The position numbers and the translations under genes are program-made. From GCA-2732805 sp964516605 (GTDB lineage: Bacteria > Pseudomonadota > Gammaproteobacteria > Coxiellales > Coxiellaceae), in assembly GCA_964516605.1 (NCBI GenBank), contig CAZFAA010000017.1:1-24604 (forward strand): DNA of 24,604 bases. The letters run 5' to 3'. The notes below the pieces were generated by a model. That model searched no databases. It was given only the letters and a program-made list of their open reading frames with translations, and was not told the origin of the DNA. Below are positions 17,184-23,938 of this stretch, in pieces; the stretch's first letter is position 1; every line of letters begins with the position of its first letter.

Positions 17184-17519
17184 GTGTTTAGAAATCAAGA
17201 TTTTTGCTATTGGTTGCAGGGTTATTTTGAGCTGTCACAGCATGCAAGCTTAACGCAACGTCATATTGAATTGATTGATACTATGCTCAATGCAATTGAT
17301 GAGGCACCTGGAAGTTATACCGCGTGGTTGGGTCAAGTAGTGTATGCTATCAAGCAAAATCATTACCATCAGCCTATCATTGATTTCTTCGCATCTGATA
17401 TAAAAGATCAGCTGAATAGTATTTTTGAACATGTGATTGATACGAGTTACGTAACGCCTTATTCTTCGAGTTTTTTGCATGCTGTTCACACAGGTACATT
17501 AAAAAATGACGAACACTGA
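17184..17519 (+). CDS. Small protein with WLxGYF motif (first of a tandem pair)
   Basis: The 111-residue protein starts with GTG (AGAGG lies only 3-4 bases before it, rather close). Its N-terminus, FCYWLQGYFELSQHASLTQR, matches the pattern F-x2-WL-x-G-[FY]-F-x-L also carried by the next gene. From memory, small proteins with this opening occur singly in phages, prophages and Legionellales; none has an assigned function to my knowledge. The rest is helical and acidic to neutral, without membrane segments or signal peptide. The C-terminal end overlaps the next gene by 14 bases, so the two are surely co-translated. The function is unknown. Confidence 0.65.
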   Translation: MFRNQDFCYWLQGYFELSQHASLTQRHIELIDTMLNAIDEAPGSYTAWLGQVVYAIKQNHYHQPIIDFFASDIKDQLNSIFEHVIDTSYVTPYSSSFLHAVHTGTLKNDEH

Positions 17520-17865
17520 ATTTCAACACTGGCTTAATGGATTTTTTACGCTTGAGGATAATAATGAGCGGCTGGTTTTAAGCGCTCGGCAATTTTTTAT
17601 TATTGAAAACCATCTGAATCTCGTTAAAACAGTAGAAGGAACGTTAACGACTAATAACCAGCGTATTGAGGCACTGCTGCGTTCACTTAAGTCAAAACGC
17701 CTGACGCAAGAGGTATTAAGCAAAGCTACAGCACACCTACTTCAGTGTCAGACCAGGTACTTCAGTGTCAGACCAGGTGATTCTCAAAATCTCCAGCCTT
17801 TTTCAAGAAGTTACATTCTTCAAATCGCCGTGTTGTTCACGGCGATTCGTGAGCAGAGTGGTTAG
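17506..17865 (+). CDS. Small protein with WLxGFF motif (second of the tandem pair), apparently extended by a duplication
   Basis: The 119-residue protein is a paralogue of its neighbour: TEFQHWLNGFFTLEDNNERL (4-23) followed by a helical SARQFFIIENHLNLVK (26-41). It overlaps the preceding gene by 14 bases. Residues 1-84 look like a complete small helical protein. A 20-bp tandem duplication at 17738-17777 shifts the frame: with one copy the sequence would read HLLQCQTR and then TGA. With two copies translation continues for about 35 residues through a perfect 10-bp hairpin (17823-17847) that looks noncoding. The C-terminal tail is therefore probably recent, and the ancestral product about 84 residues long (inference). 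The function is unknown. Confidence 0.6.
   Translation: MTNTEFQHWLNGFFTLEDNNERLVLSARQFFIIENHLNLVKTVEGTLTTNNQRIEALLRSLKSKRLTQEVLSKATAHLLQCQTRYFSVRPGDSQNLQPFSRSYILQIAVLFTAIREQSG
17738..17777. repeat. Perfect 20-bp tandem duplication inside a small gene
   Basis: Two exact adjacent copies of a 20-base unit (17738-17757 and 17758-17777, beginning TACTTCAGTG). Because 20 is not a multiple of three, gain or loss of one copy changes the reading frame and the C-terminus of the host gene. Slippage between copies could switch the two forms. Confidence 0.95.
17823..17847 (+). terminator. Perfect 10-bp hairpin at the end of the WLxGFF gene pair
   Basis: AATCGCCGTG and CACGGCGATT pair exactly around the loop TTGTT. 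No T-run follows, so it may be a factor-dependent terminator or an RNA 3' stabiliser. It falls within the extended reading frame but would lie outside the shorter ancestral one. Confidence 0.45.
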
Positions 17866-18006
17866 GTGATGCAATAAGGTGCTCCACTATACACAGCATG
17901 TATGAGTCTATTCTCACTACAATACGTATTGCTCCAGCCATTAGCCAACATGACCGAATGTGCTGCATTTTCCTGTGATTTTGTACGGATCTTGAAATAT
18001 TTGGTT

Positions 18007-18035
18007 TTGTGAAACAGCGCTCATCATGCTAAACT
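18007..18035 (+). promoter_or_regulatory. Putative promoter of the downstream acetyltransferase
   Basis: TTGTGA, a 17-base spacer, then TAAACT (4/6 in each box). It lies about 35 bases before the acetyltransferase start, which has AAGAG as a ribosome site. The remaining part of 17866-18069 shows nothing that I can support. Confidence 0.4.
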
Positions 18036-18069
18036 TTCTCAATTTATTTTAACAAAGAGCGCCTCAATA

Positions 18070-18573
18070 ATGCCGCAATTTGCAATCAAACAAGCAACTA
18101 TCGATGATATTCCTTTAATTTTATCGTTCATTCACGAATTAGCCGTCTATGAAAAATTAAGTCATGAAGTGGTGGCAACAGAAGAAACATTACGTGAATC
18201 GTTGTTTGGAGCAAAACCGTATGCCGAAGTGATCATTGGTACTTTTGATGATGAGCCAGTAAGCTTTGCTTTGTATTTCCATAATTTCTCGACATTTCTT
18301 GGTAAACCTGGAATATATCTTGAGGATTTATTTGTCAAACCCGTAGCGCGTGGCAAGGGAATTGGGCAGAAAATGCTGGCCTATTTAGCGCAATTAGCAA
18401 AAGAAAGAAAATGCGGTCGCTTGGAGTGGTGGGTCTTAGATTGGAATGAAGCGGCTATTGAGTTTTATAAAAAGTTAGGCGCAAAAGCGATGGATGAATG
18501 GACTGTGTATCGTGTGACGGGTGAAGCCCTAGATCAATTAGCATTGTCATACGAAATGCAAGCAGACCGTTGA
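18070..18573 (+). CDS. GNAT N-acetyltransferase of the spermidine/spermine (SSAT-like) group
   Basis: The 167-residue cytoplasmic enzyme is predicted to transfer acetyl from acetyl-CoA to a small amine. The fold is complete: an N-terminal IKQATIDDIPLILSFIHELA, the strongly conserved YFHNFSTFLGKPGIYLEDLF (69-88), the acetyl-CoA pyrophosphate loop RGKGIG (94-99) and LEWWVLDWNEAAIEFYKKLG (118-137), which is the hallmark of the SSAT/thialysine acetyltransferase group. The tyrosine usually serving as general acid is in EFYKKLGA (Y133). Polyamines or thialysine are the likely substrates by family, but the actual one is unknown. The gene is a single-gene unit, convergent with rluD across a 15-base gap. 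Confidence 0.88.
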   Translation: MPQFAIKQATIDDIPLILSFIHELAVYEKLSHEVVATEETLRESLFGAKPYAEVIIGTFDDEPVSFALYFHNFSTFLGKPGIYLEDLFVKPVARGKGIGQKMLAYLAQLAKERKCGRLEWWVLDWNEAAIEFYKKLGAKAMDEWTVYRVTGEALDQLALSYEMQADR

Positions 18574-18588
18574 CTCCTAGGCGCTCGT

Positions 18589-19530
18589 TCAACCCCGTCT
18601 AATCTCATTTAACAATGCACACATATCCTCTGGTAAAGGCGCTTCCCACGCTAATTCCTCTCCACTGTCCGGATGGATTAACGTCAGGCGCCACGCGTGC
18701 AAGGCTTGGCGCGGGAACGCTGTAACATATTGGCGGATGTGAGGCGATAATTTACCTGGAATGCCACGCCGATGGCAATACGCACTATCCCCCACAATGG
18801 GATGGCCGATATGCATCATGTGCACGCGAATTTGATGGGTGCGTCCTGTGTCGAGCTCGCATTTGATGTGCGTAAAATGCGGAAATTTTTCGATGACGCG
18901 GTAATGAGTGATGGCGTCGCGCCCACCATTTTTAACCGCCATTTTAGTGCGGTGTAATGGATCACGATCGATGGGTGCATCGACAGTGCCACCGGATATA
19001 ATTTCGCCGTGTACAACGGCTTGGTATTCGCGTTTAATCTCACGTGCACTGATGGCTTGTGTTAAGTAATTGTGCGCACTTAAATTACGCGCTACGACTA
19101 AAATACCGGATGTGTCTTTATCTAAACGGTGCACGACGCCTGCGCGTGGTACGTGAATAAGATTGGAATCGTAATGCAGCAGTGCATTGACTAAGGTTTT
19201 ATCTGGATTCCCAGCGCCGGGGTGCACGATCAAACCGGCGGGTTTATTGATGATGAGCAGTGCCTCATCTGCATACAAGATATTGAGTGCGATGTCTTGT
19301 GCGCACCAGTTGACTTGTTCGTTTAGAATTGCCTTGATTGTGATATGTTGCTCTACTGCAACCTTGAAGCGTGTTTTGGTGATCACATTACCGTCTACAC
19401 AAACACAGCCATCCTTGATCCATTGCTGCCATTGTGCACGTGAATAGTCGGGTTGCAGCTGTGCGAGCGCTTGGTCCAAGCGTTGGCCGGCAGATTCAAT
19501 CGGTATGTGGCATTCCAGGGTAATCTTCAT
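18589..19530 (-). CDS. rluD: 23S rRNA pseudouridine(1911/1915/1917) synthase RluD
   Basis: RluD makes three pseudouridines in helix 69 of 23S rRNA and is needed for late 50S assembly. The 313 residues fit the RluA/RluD family. There is an N-terminal S4 RNA-binding domain (about 16-75, RLDQALAQLQPDYSRAQWQQ), then the catalytic core INKPAGLIVHPG (94-105) and the active-site motif HRLDKDTSG (134-142) with catalytic D137. LDTGRTHQIRVHMMHIGHPI completes the core. RluD is chosen over RluA/RluC because of the S4 domain, the length and the position head to head with bamD, a frequent gammaproteobacterial arrangement. The ATG has no strong ribosome site. The gene is divergent from bamD across a 348-base, structured gap. 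Confidence 0.92.
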   Translation of the reverse strand: MKITLECHIPIESAGQRLDQALAQLQPDYSRAQWQQWIKDGCVCVDGNVITKTRFKVAVEQHITIKAILNEQVNWCAQDIALNILYADEALLIINKPAGLIVHPGAGNPDKTLVNALLHYDSNLIHVPRAGVVHRLDKDTSGILVVARNLSAHNYLTQAISAREIKREYQAVVHGEIISGGTVDAPIDRDPLHRTKMAVKNGGRDAITHYRVIEKFPHFTHIKCELDTGRTHQIRVHMMHIGHPIVGDSAYCHRRGIPGKLSPHIRQYVTAFPRQALHAWRLTLIHPDSGEELAWEAPLPEDMCALLNEIRRG

Positions 19531-19685
19531 GGCGCGTATGGTACAGGAGCTGCTTCATTTGCAAAAGGTTTATTTTTATTCAGCAATTCCTGTCCGGTAA
19601 AAAACACTGTTTTTTTAAGGTTAGATTGCATAACCGAGCCTGAATATTGTCCTTATTTTAAACGGGAATTGCTTGCTTTTATCAA

Positions 19686-19751
19686 CGCCCTGCACAAATC
19701 AAGTGTGTGCAGGGCGATTAAGAGGGTGAATCCCGCTTCCCCCCTCTTAAT
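19686..19751. other. Tandem strong hairpins in the rluD-bamD intergenic region
   Basis: The 348-base gap 19531-19878 has no supported gene. It contains CGCCCTGCAC/GTGCAGGGCG (10 bp, extendable by one, 19686-19695 with 19707-19716) and, immediately after it, ATTAAGAGGG/CCCTCTTAAT (10 bp, 19717-19726 with 19742-19751). A weaker TCCC/GGGA stem sits at 19756-19771. A direct repeat GGAATTGC flanks the cluster (about 19665 and 19774). No T-run follows. The block could be a structured RNA, a small palindromic element or paired terminators. It lies upstream of the bamD promoter, so it would not be part of the bamD leader. Confidence 0.55.
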
Positions 19752-19814
19752 AATCTCCCATCGGGTGGGGATTGGAATTGCCTGGCGGTAATTACTGTCA
19801 ATTTTGAGAATTTG

Positions 19815-19843
19815 TTTCCATTTTGCCAAGATCTACTTATAAT
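19815..19843 (+). promoter_or_regulatory. Sigma70 promoter of bamD
   Basis: TTTCCA, a 17-base spacer and a perfect TATAAT (19838-19843). The start would be near 19850, with a leader of about 29 bases to the bamD ATG and AGGA inside it as ribosome site. Confidence 0.55.
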
Positions 19844-19878
19844 ACAAAATCTTTTTTAAAAGCCAGGATTGTGTTCCC

Positions 19879-20652
19879 ATGAAGCTACGTTTATCAGCAA
19901 TATTGCTTTCTTTTGTGTGTTTTCTTACAGGTTGTTCGACAACGCATGTGGATCCTTATAAAAGTTACCGCCAATATTCGTCGCGTCAAATTTATGATCA
20001 TGGCATTCATGATTTAGGCAAGAAACGTTACAGCAAAGCGGCAAAAGATTTTGAGGCATTAAATGGTTTGTATCCCTTTGGTCCTTATGCCGAGCCTGGG
20101 CAAGTCGATTTAATTTATGCTTACTACAAAAATTCTAATCAAGCTGATACCGTCGCGGCAGCAGATCGCTATATTCGCCTGTACCCACAAAATCCTCATG
20201 TTGCTTATGCTTATTACATGCGTGGTTTGGTGCAATTCACCATGGGTTTAACGTGGTTGCAGCGTGCGTGGGGTACGGATCCTGCGCCACGGTCGATGGT
20301 GGATAATAAACAGGCATTTTTAGCATTTAACGAGTTAGCGCGCTCTTACCCCGATAGTCCATATACACCGGATGCGATTGTGCGCATGAGTTATATTCGC
20401 AATGAAATAGCGCGTAAAGATTTGTTGATCGGTCAATATTACTGGGATCGCGGTGCTTATGTTGCCGCAGCAGATCGCGCGAGTTTTGTGGTGGCGCATT
20501 ATCAAGGAACGCCCGCATCGGTTTCGGCTTTATCGTTGATGGCCAAATCGTATCAAAAACTTGGTTTAACTCAAATGCAAGAGAATACGCAGCGTATTTT
20601 GGATGCCAGCTACCCGTCTGTTGCACAACATGATTCGAAGAAATTAACCTAA
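19879..20652 (+). CDS. bamD: Outer membrane assembly lipoprotein BamD (ComL/YfiO)
   Basis: BamD is the essential lipoprotein partner of BamA in inserting beta-barrel proteins into the outer membrane. The 257 residues match the family (about 245-265). The lipoprotein signal is clear: KLR, a hydrophobic stretch, then LTGC with lipidated C19. Five TPR-like repeats follow, with the typical opening YDHGIHDLGKKRYSKAAKDF (39-58) and ALNGLYPFGPYAEPGQVDLI. YIRLYPQNPHVAYAYYMRGL (92-111) and RSYPDSPYTPDA are further conserved parts. The stop codon overlaps the next start by one base (TAATG). BamD in an operon with a polyprenol-kinase-like membrane gene is unusual for the better-known species. Confidence 0.93.
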   Translation: MKLRLSAILLSFVCFLTGCSTTHVDPYKSYRQYSSRQIYDHGIHDLGKKRYSKAAKDFEALNGLYPFGPYAEPGQVDLIYAYYKNSNQADTVAAADRYIRLYPQNPHVAYAYYMRGLVQFTMGLTWLQRAWGTDPAPRSMVDNKQAFLAFNELARSYPDSPYTPDAIVRMSYIRNEIARKDLLIGQYYWDRGAYVAAADRASFVVAHYQGTPASVSALSLMAKSYQKLGLTQMQENTQRILDASYPSVAQHDSKKLT

Positions 20653-21260
20653 TGCATAATCCAAAAACTTCTGCGGGTCAAACAGTTGGTGGTATTGTGG
20701 GGCATCTGTCGCGTCGTGCTATTCATGTCTTAATGATTATTTTCCCCGTGATCTATTATCTATGGGGGAATGATATTGCACAGGTTTTGCATCTTTTGCC
20801 GTGGCAATTTTTAGTGGGATTATTGATCGCGATTATAGTGATTGAATTTATCCGTGTGAAAACAGGTTTTATCTTGTTTGGGCAGCGGCGCCATGAAGTG
20901 CATCATATTTCGTCGTTCGCTTGGAGTGCTGTGGCGATCATTGTCGTTTTACTTTGTTTGCCACAACCCATTTATGCTATTCCGATTGTAGCCGGTTGCG
21001 CAGTGGGGGATCCTTTGCTTGGTGAATTACGCGTGTATTACAGCGCCGTTTATGCTGCAGTCATTACGGCAGTGGTGATTGCGTTGATCTGGTGGCTGTG
21101 TAGTATTTGGATGTTCATTCCGTGGTGGCTGCCTATACTCATGGGTCCTCTAACCGTTACAGTCGAACGCCCAAATTTATGGTGGATTGATGACAATGCG
21201 CTGATGATGTGGGTGCCGCTGCTATTCGTATGGGGGTTTATCTGGATGCATATTTTGTAA
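20652..21260 (+). CDS. Membrane protein of the dolichol/phytol kinase (SEC59/VTE5-like) group
   Basis: The 202-residue protein has about six membrane helices. Motifs fit CTP-dependent polyprenol or phytol kinases: an RR-x2-H (21-25, HLSRRAIHVLM) near the N-terminus, the nucleotide-binding-like VGDPLLGELR (118-127) in a cytoplasmic loop, and a C-terminal VERPNLWWIDDN (171-182). The last resembles the E-x-D-D-N-x-P block of these kinases and of CDP-diglyceride synthetases. If active it would phosphorylate an isoprenoid alcohol, perhaps recycling undecaprenol for cell-wall carriers (inference). It starts within the bamD stop codon and so is translationally coupled to it. The call is moderate because the sequence is short and divergent; a phosphatidate cytidylyltransferase relative is the alternative. 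Confidence 0.55.
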   Translation: MHNPKTSAGQTVGGIVGHLSRRAIHVLMIIFPVIYYLWGNDIAQVLHLLPWQFLVGLLIAIIVIEFIRVKTGFILFGQRRHEVHHISSFAWSAVAIIVVLLCLPQPIYAIPIVAGCAVGDPLLGELRVYYSAVYAAVITAVVIALIWWLCSIWMFIPWWLPILMGPLTVTVERPNLWWIDDNALMMWVPLLFVWGFIWMHIL

Positions 21261-21262
21261 AG

Positions 21263-21284
21263 ATCGGGATTCTCGATTCCCGAT
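21263..21284. terminator. Weak bidirectional hairpin between convergent genes
   Basis: ATCGGGA and TCCCGAT (7 bp, 8-base loop) lie just after the kinase-like gene and before the nadE stop. The hairpin is followed by a T-rich but interrupted stretch, so it is only a weak intrinsic terminator candidate. Confidence 0.35.
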
Positions 21285-21293
21285 TCCCGTTCT

Positions 21294-22907
21294 TTATTCC
21301 ATAAAATACGCCGACGTAATCGGATAACGCCGATCTTTACCAAATGCGCGATCACACGTTCTAATCCCGGGTGCTGCTTGACGTCTTTTGTATTCGTTAC
21401 GATTAATGAGTTTCACTACATGGAGCACGGTTTCTTTATCAAAACCTTGCTTTACAATATCCTCAGGATCTTTATCTTGTTCGATATACAGATTGATAAT
21501 TGCATCGAGTATCTCATAATCGGGTAATGAATCTTGATCCTTTTGGTCGTGAGCGAGTTCTGCTGAGGGCGCGCGTGTCATCACGCGTTCTGGAATGACA
21601 GCACTAATACTGTTACGGTAGTGTGCGAGTTTATACACCAGTGTTTTAGGTACGTCTTTTAATACCGAAAAACCACCCGCCATATCACCGTATAAAGTTG
21701 CATAACCCACAGCCAGTTCGCTCTTATTACCCGTGGTTAAGACAATCGAGCCGAATTTATTTGACAGCGCCATGAGTAAGACACCGCGAATGCGTGCTTG
21801 AATATTTTGTTCGGTGGTGTCAACGTTCGTGTGCGCAAACGGTTCTTTTAAGCTGTGAAGGAAGGCATCAAACAGTGGTGTGATGGGAATAATTTGATAC
21901 GCCACACCGAGTCGTTTTGCTTCAGCGATGGCATCGTCATTGCTGATATCGGCGGTATAAGGTGAGGGCATGAGCACGCCGAGCACGTTATCAGCACCTA
22001 TTGCATCGACGGCTATGGCGAGCGTTAAAGCCGAATCAATGCCACCAGATAAACCAATAATCGCTCCTGGAAACTTATTTTTCCGAATGTAATCGCCAAC
22101 ACCGAGCACAAGTGCGGCGTATATTTTGGCTTCAAAAGAGGGCTCAGGTTGGAGTGGTTGCAGGCTAATAAATGCTGTGCGTGCATCGACGTGTAGCACA
22201 ATATGATCGCTTTTAAAATAAGCAGCACGCGCTGCAATGCGGCCATCAGCTTGCATTGCAAGAGAGCCACCATCAAAAACCAGCTCGTCTTGTCCGCCAA
22301 CGCAATTAACATAAATAATTGGCAAACGTGCATCATGTGTGCGTTGTAATAACATCAACTCCCGTGCTTTAGATTTCAAGCGATCAAACGGGGAGGCGTT
22401 AATTGAAATAATCAGTTGTGCACCAGCATGTTTGGCGTCCATGATGGGTTTTTGAAACCAGGTATCTTCGCAGATAATTAGGCCAATAGACACACCTTTT
22501 AAGTTAAACACACACGGCTCACTGCCTGCTGTAAAATAACGTTTTTCATCAAAAACTGTGTAATTCGGTAAAAATTCTTTATTACGCTTTGCGATAACGT
22601 GACCTTGAGCAATGCACAGTGCTGTATTGTAAGTATGGCCATTGTGCCGTGTTGGCAGGCCTACAATAATGGCAATGCCACTTTCATGTGTTGCTACTTT
22701 TAAGCGTTCTACAGCTGCTTCGCAGCGCTTATATAAATAAGGACGCAGCAGCAAATCTTCAGGTGGGTAGCCAGTGATACACAATTCCGTAAACACAATC
22801 AGATCAGGTTGGCTTGCTTGCAAACGCTGTATGTCGTCGATGATCATCTGTGTATTACCTTCGATGTCACCCACGAGAGGATTGGTTTGTGCAGCGATGA
22901 TGTTCAT
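21294..22907 (-). CDS. nadE: Glutamine-dependent NAD+ synthetase
   Basis: This enzyme makes NAD+ from deamido-NAD+ and ATP, taking ammonia from glutamine. The 537 residues are the two-domain form. The N-terminal nitrilase-type glutaminase has the triad E41 (FTELCITGYPPEDLL), K110 (KRNKEFLPNY) and C146 (IICEDTW). The C-terminal synthetase has the PP-loop GLSGGIDSA (285-293) and the late conserved TTGNKSELAVGYATLYGDMA. The glutaminase domain lets it use glutamine, and the window also carries glutamine synthetase, although not nearby. It follows the Mth938-domain gene by 5 bases on the same strand and is likely co-transcribed. The order and overlap show no lesions. Confidence 0.95.
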   Translation of the reverse strand: MNIIAAQTNPLVGDIEGNTQMIIDDIQRLQASQPDLIVFTELCITGYPPEDLLLRPYLYKRCEAAVERLKVATHESGIAIIVGLPTRHNGHTYNTALCIAQGHVIAKRNKEFLPNYTVFDEKRYFTAGSEPCVFNLKGVSIGLIICEDTWFQKPIMDAKHAGAQLIISINASPFDRLKSKARELMLLQRTHDARLPIIYVNCVGGQDELVFDGGSLAMQADGRIAARAAYFKSDHIVLHVDARTAFISLQPLQPEPSFEAKIYAALVLGVGDYIRKNKFPGAIIGLSGGIDSALTLAIAVDAIGADNVLGVLMPSPYTADISNDDAIAEAKRLGVAYQIIPITPLFDAFLHSLKEPFAHTNVDTTEQNIQARIRGVLLMALSNKFGSIVLTTGNKSELAVGYATLYGDMAGGFSVLKDVPKTLVYKLAHYRNSISAVIPERVMTRAPSAELAHDQKDQDSLPDYEILDAIINLYIEQDKDPEDIVKQGFDKETVLHVVKLINRNEYKRRQAAPGIRTCDRAFGKDRRYPITSAYFME

Positions 22908-22912
22908 AGCGT

Positions 22913-23287
22913 TTATTGACCTGGAAAAATCATGGCGGCCACATTGCGATCTTCAGCCAGTAGCGCCATATAACTTCGACAAGCCGCTTTACTGGTCATG
23001 CATTCGACGCCAATAGTATGTTGTTCTAGATGTGCACGCAAGTTTGCTGGTAAATGCTGTGAGCGCTGCCCCGCGCCAATAAGTAAAATCTCAGGTTGCC
23101 AAACGTACAGTGGCTCTAGATCTTCTGCGCGAATATCCTGCATGGATTGAGGTGGCCACTCTGTTATCAGTCTATTTGCGCAAATCAGTACACTGTGGGT
23201 AATTCTAAGCCCACTGACCGTGATGCTGTTCTCATCGTAAGCCGTGATTTGATAGCGTGCATCGCTTTTGTCTTCGTTAAATAGCAT
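22913..23287 (-). CDS. Mth938-like domain protein (DUF498)
   Basis: The 124-residue protein has the small alpha/beta Mth938/NDUFAF3 fold: YQITAYDENSITVSGLRITH, then the central EILLIGAGQRSQHLPANLRA (86-105) and a C-terminal VECMTSKAACRSYMALLAED. The family includes mitochondrial complex I assembly factor NDUFAF3, but the bacterial role is not established. It is cytoplasmic with no signal peptide. It lies directly before nadE with a 5-base gap, so the two form an operon, though the biochemical link is unclear. Similarity to a DUF498 member is recognised from the GxGxR core. Confidence 0.8.
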   Translation of the reverse strand: MLFNEDKSDARYQITAYDENSITVSGLRITHSVLICANRLITEWPPQSMQDIRAEDLEPLYVWQPEILLIGAGQRSQHLPANLRAHLEQHTIGVECMTSKAACRSYMALLAEDRNVAAMIFPGQ

Positions 23288-23363
23288 GGCGGTATGCTAA
23301 CACAGGCGTGCTTAGGGGGTAAATGGTCAGCGCGTCAACTTAATGAGATCAAGAAATGGATGC

Positions 23364-23387
23364 AAAAAAAATCAGGGCTGCAAGCCC
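23364..23387 (-). terminator. Intrinsic-terminator-like hairpin with T-run, minus strand
   Basis: Read on the minus strand GGGCT-TGC-AGCCC (5 bp, GC-rich) is followed after three bases by eight T. It could end read-through transcripts coming from the glycosyltransferase across the antisense side of the small cysteine-rich gene. The stem is short, so confidence is modest. Confidence 0.4.
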
Positions 23388-23459
23388 GACACAATGGTAT
23401 TGCCCTTTCGCATCAATGTACGGTTACACTGTGCGCTGAGATCATGTCATTTAATTATA

Positions 23460-23488
23460 TTGCGCTTTAGATTTTTTCATTTTATATT
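23460..23488 (+). promoter_or_regulatory. Possible promoter of the small cysteine-rich membrane protein gene
   Basis: TTGCGC, a 17-base spacer and TATATT (3/6 and 5/6). It lies about 37 bases before the start codon, which has AGGGAG at a good distance. The other part of 23288-23524 shows no gene. Confidence 0.35.
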
Positions 23489-23524
23489 CCCGTGTGTTAA
23501 TAATTTATTTTTAGGGAGAGTAAT

Positions 23525-23932
23525 ATGAGCGGAGGTAGTTGGTCGAGTTGGTTGCCATCGACTGGATTGGTTAGCAGTGCAATAAAATTATGGGCTATTT
23601 TTGTTGCGATGTGTGCCATTGTAGATTTGGTTATGGGTATGGATCCACAAGAAAAAGAGGAAATCCGGAAAAAATTGGGTCCTTATTTTGATGCGTGCAT
23701 GCAGATTGGTAAGGAGTTTGGTTTCTGTTTTCTATCGCAGAGGTATGCAAGCGTGGGTCCTCTTGATGGAAGAGGTGCAAAATTTGATTGCAATGTCAAT
23801 GATTTGACGCGACCAACTAAATTTATTGAACGATCTGCATTACCGCAAGATTTATGGAGCACCTGTGAGAGAGCTATTACTCCAACAGGCGATTCTTATA
23901 CTTGCCGTGGTACATCTTGTAGCAGGCCATAA
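23525..23932 (+). CDS. Uncharacterised small cysteine-rich protein with one membrane segment
   Basis: I do not recognise this 135-residue protein. It has one hydrophobic helix at about 14-38 (GLVSSAIKLWAIFVAMCAIV), which could be an uncleaved signal anchor. A charged stretch follows (DPQEKEEIRKK), then a globular part with six cysteines (C58, C68, C89, C114, C127 and C132; C30 lies in the helix). An even number of cysteines after the anchor fits a periplasmic or secreted disulfide-bonded domain (inference). The ribosome site AGGGAG is good and supports a real gene. It converges on the glycosyltransferase gene with only 6 bases between the stop codons. Confidence 0.65.
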   Translation: MSGGSWSSWLPSTGLVSSAIKLWAIFVAMCAIVDLVMGMDPQEKEEIRKKLGPYFDACMQIGKEFGFCFLSQRYASVGPLDGRGAKFDCNVNDLTRPTKFIERSALPQDLWSTCERAITPTGDSYTCRGTSCSRP

Positions 23933-23938
23933 ACGTTA

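Noticed and set aside
19453..19791. A 112-residue plus-strand frame crossing the rluD start and the hairpin block
   Set aside because: It overlaps the well-supported rluD start on the other strand, runs through strong inverted repeats and shows no recognisable protein features.
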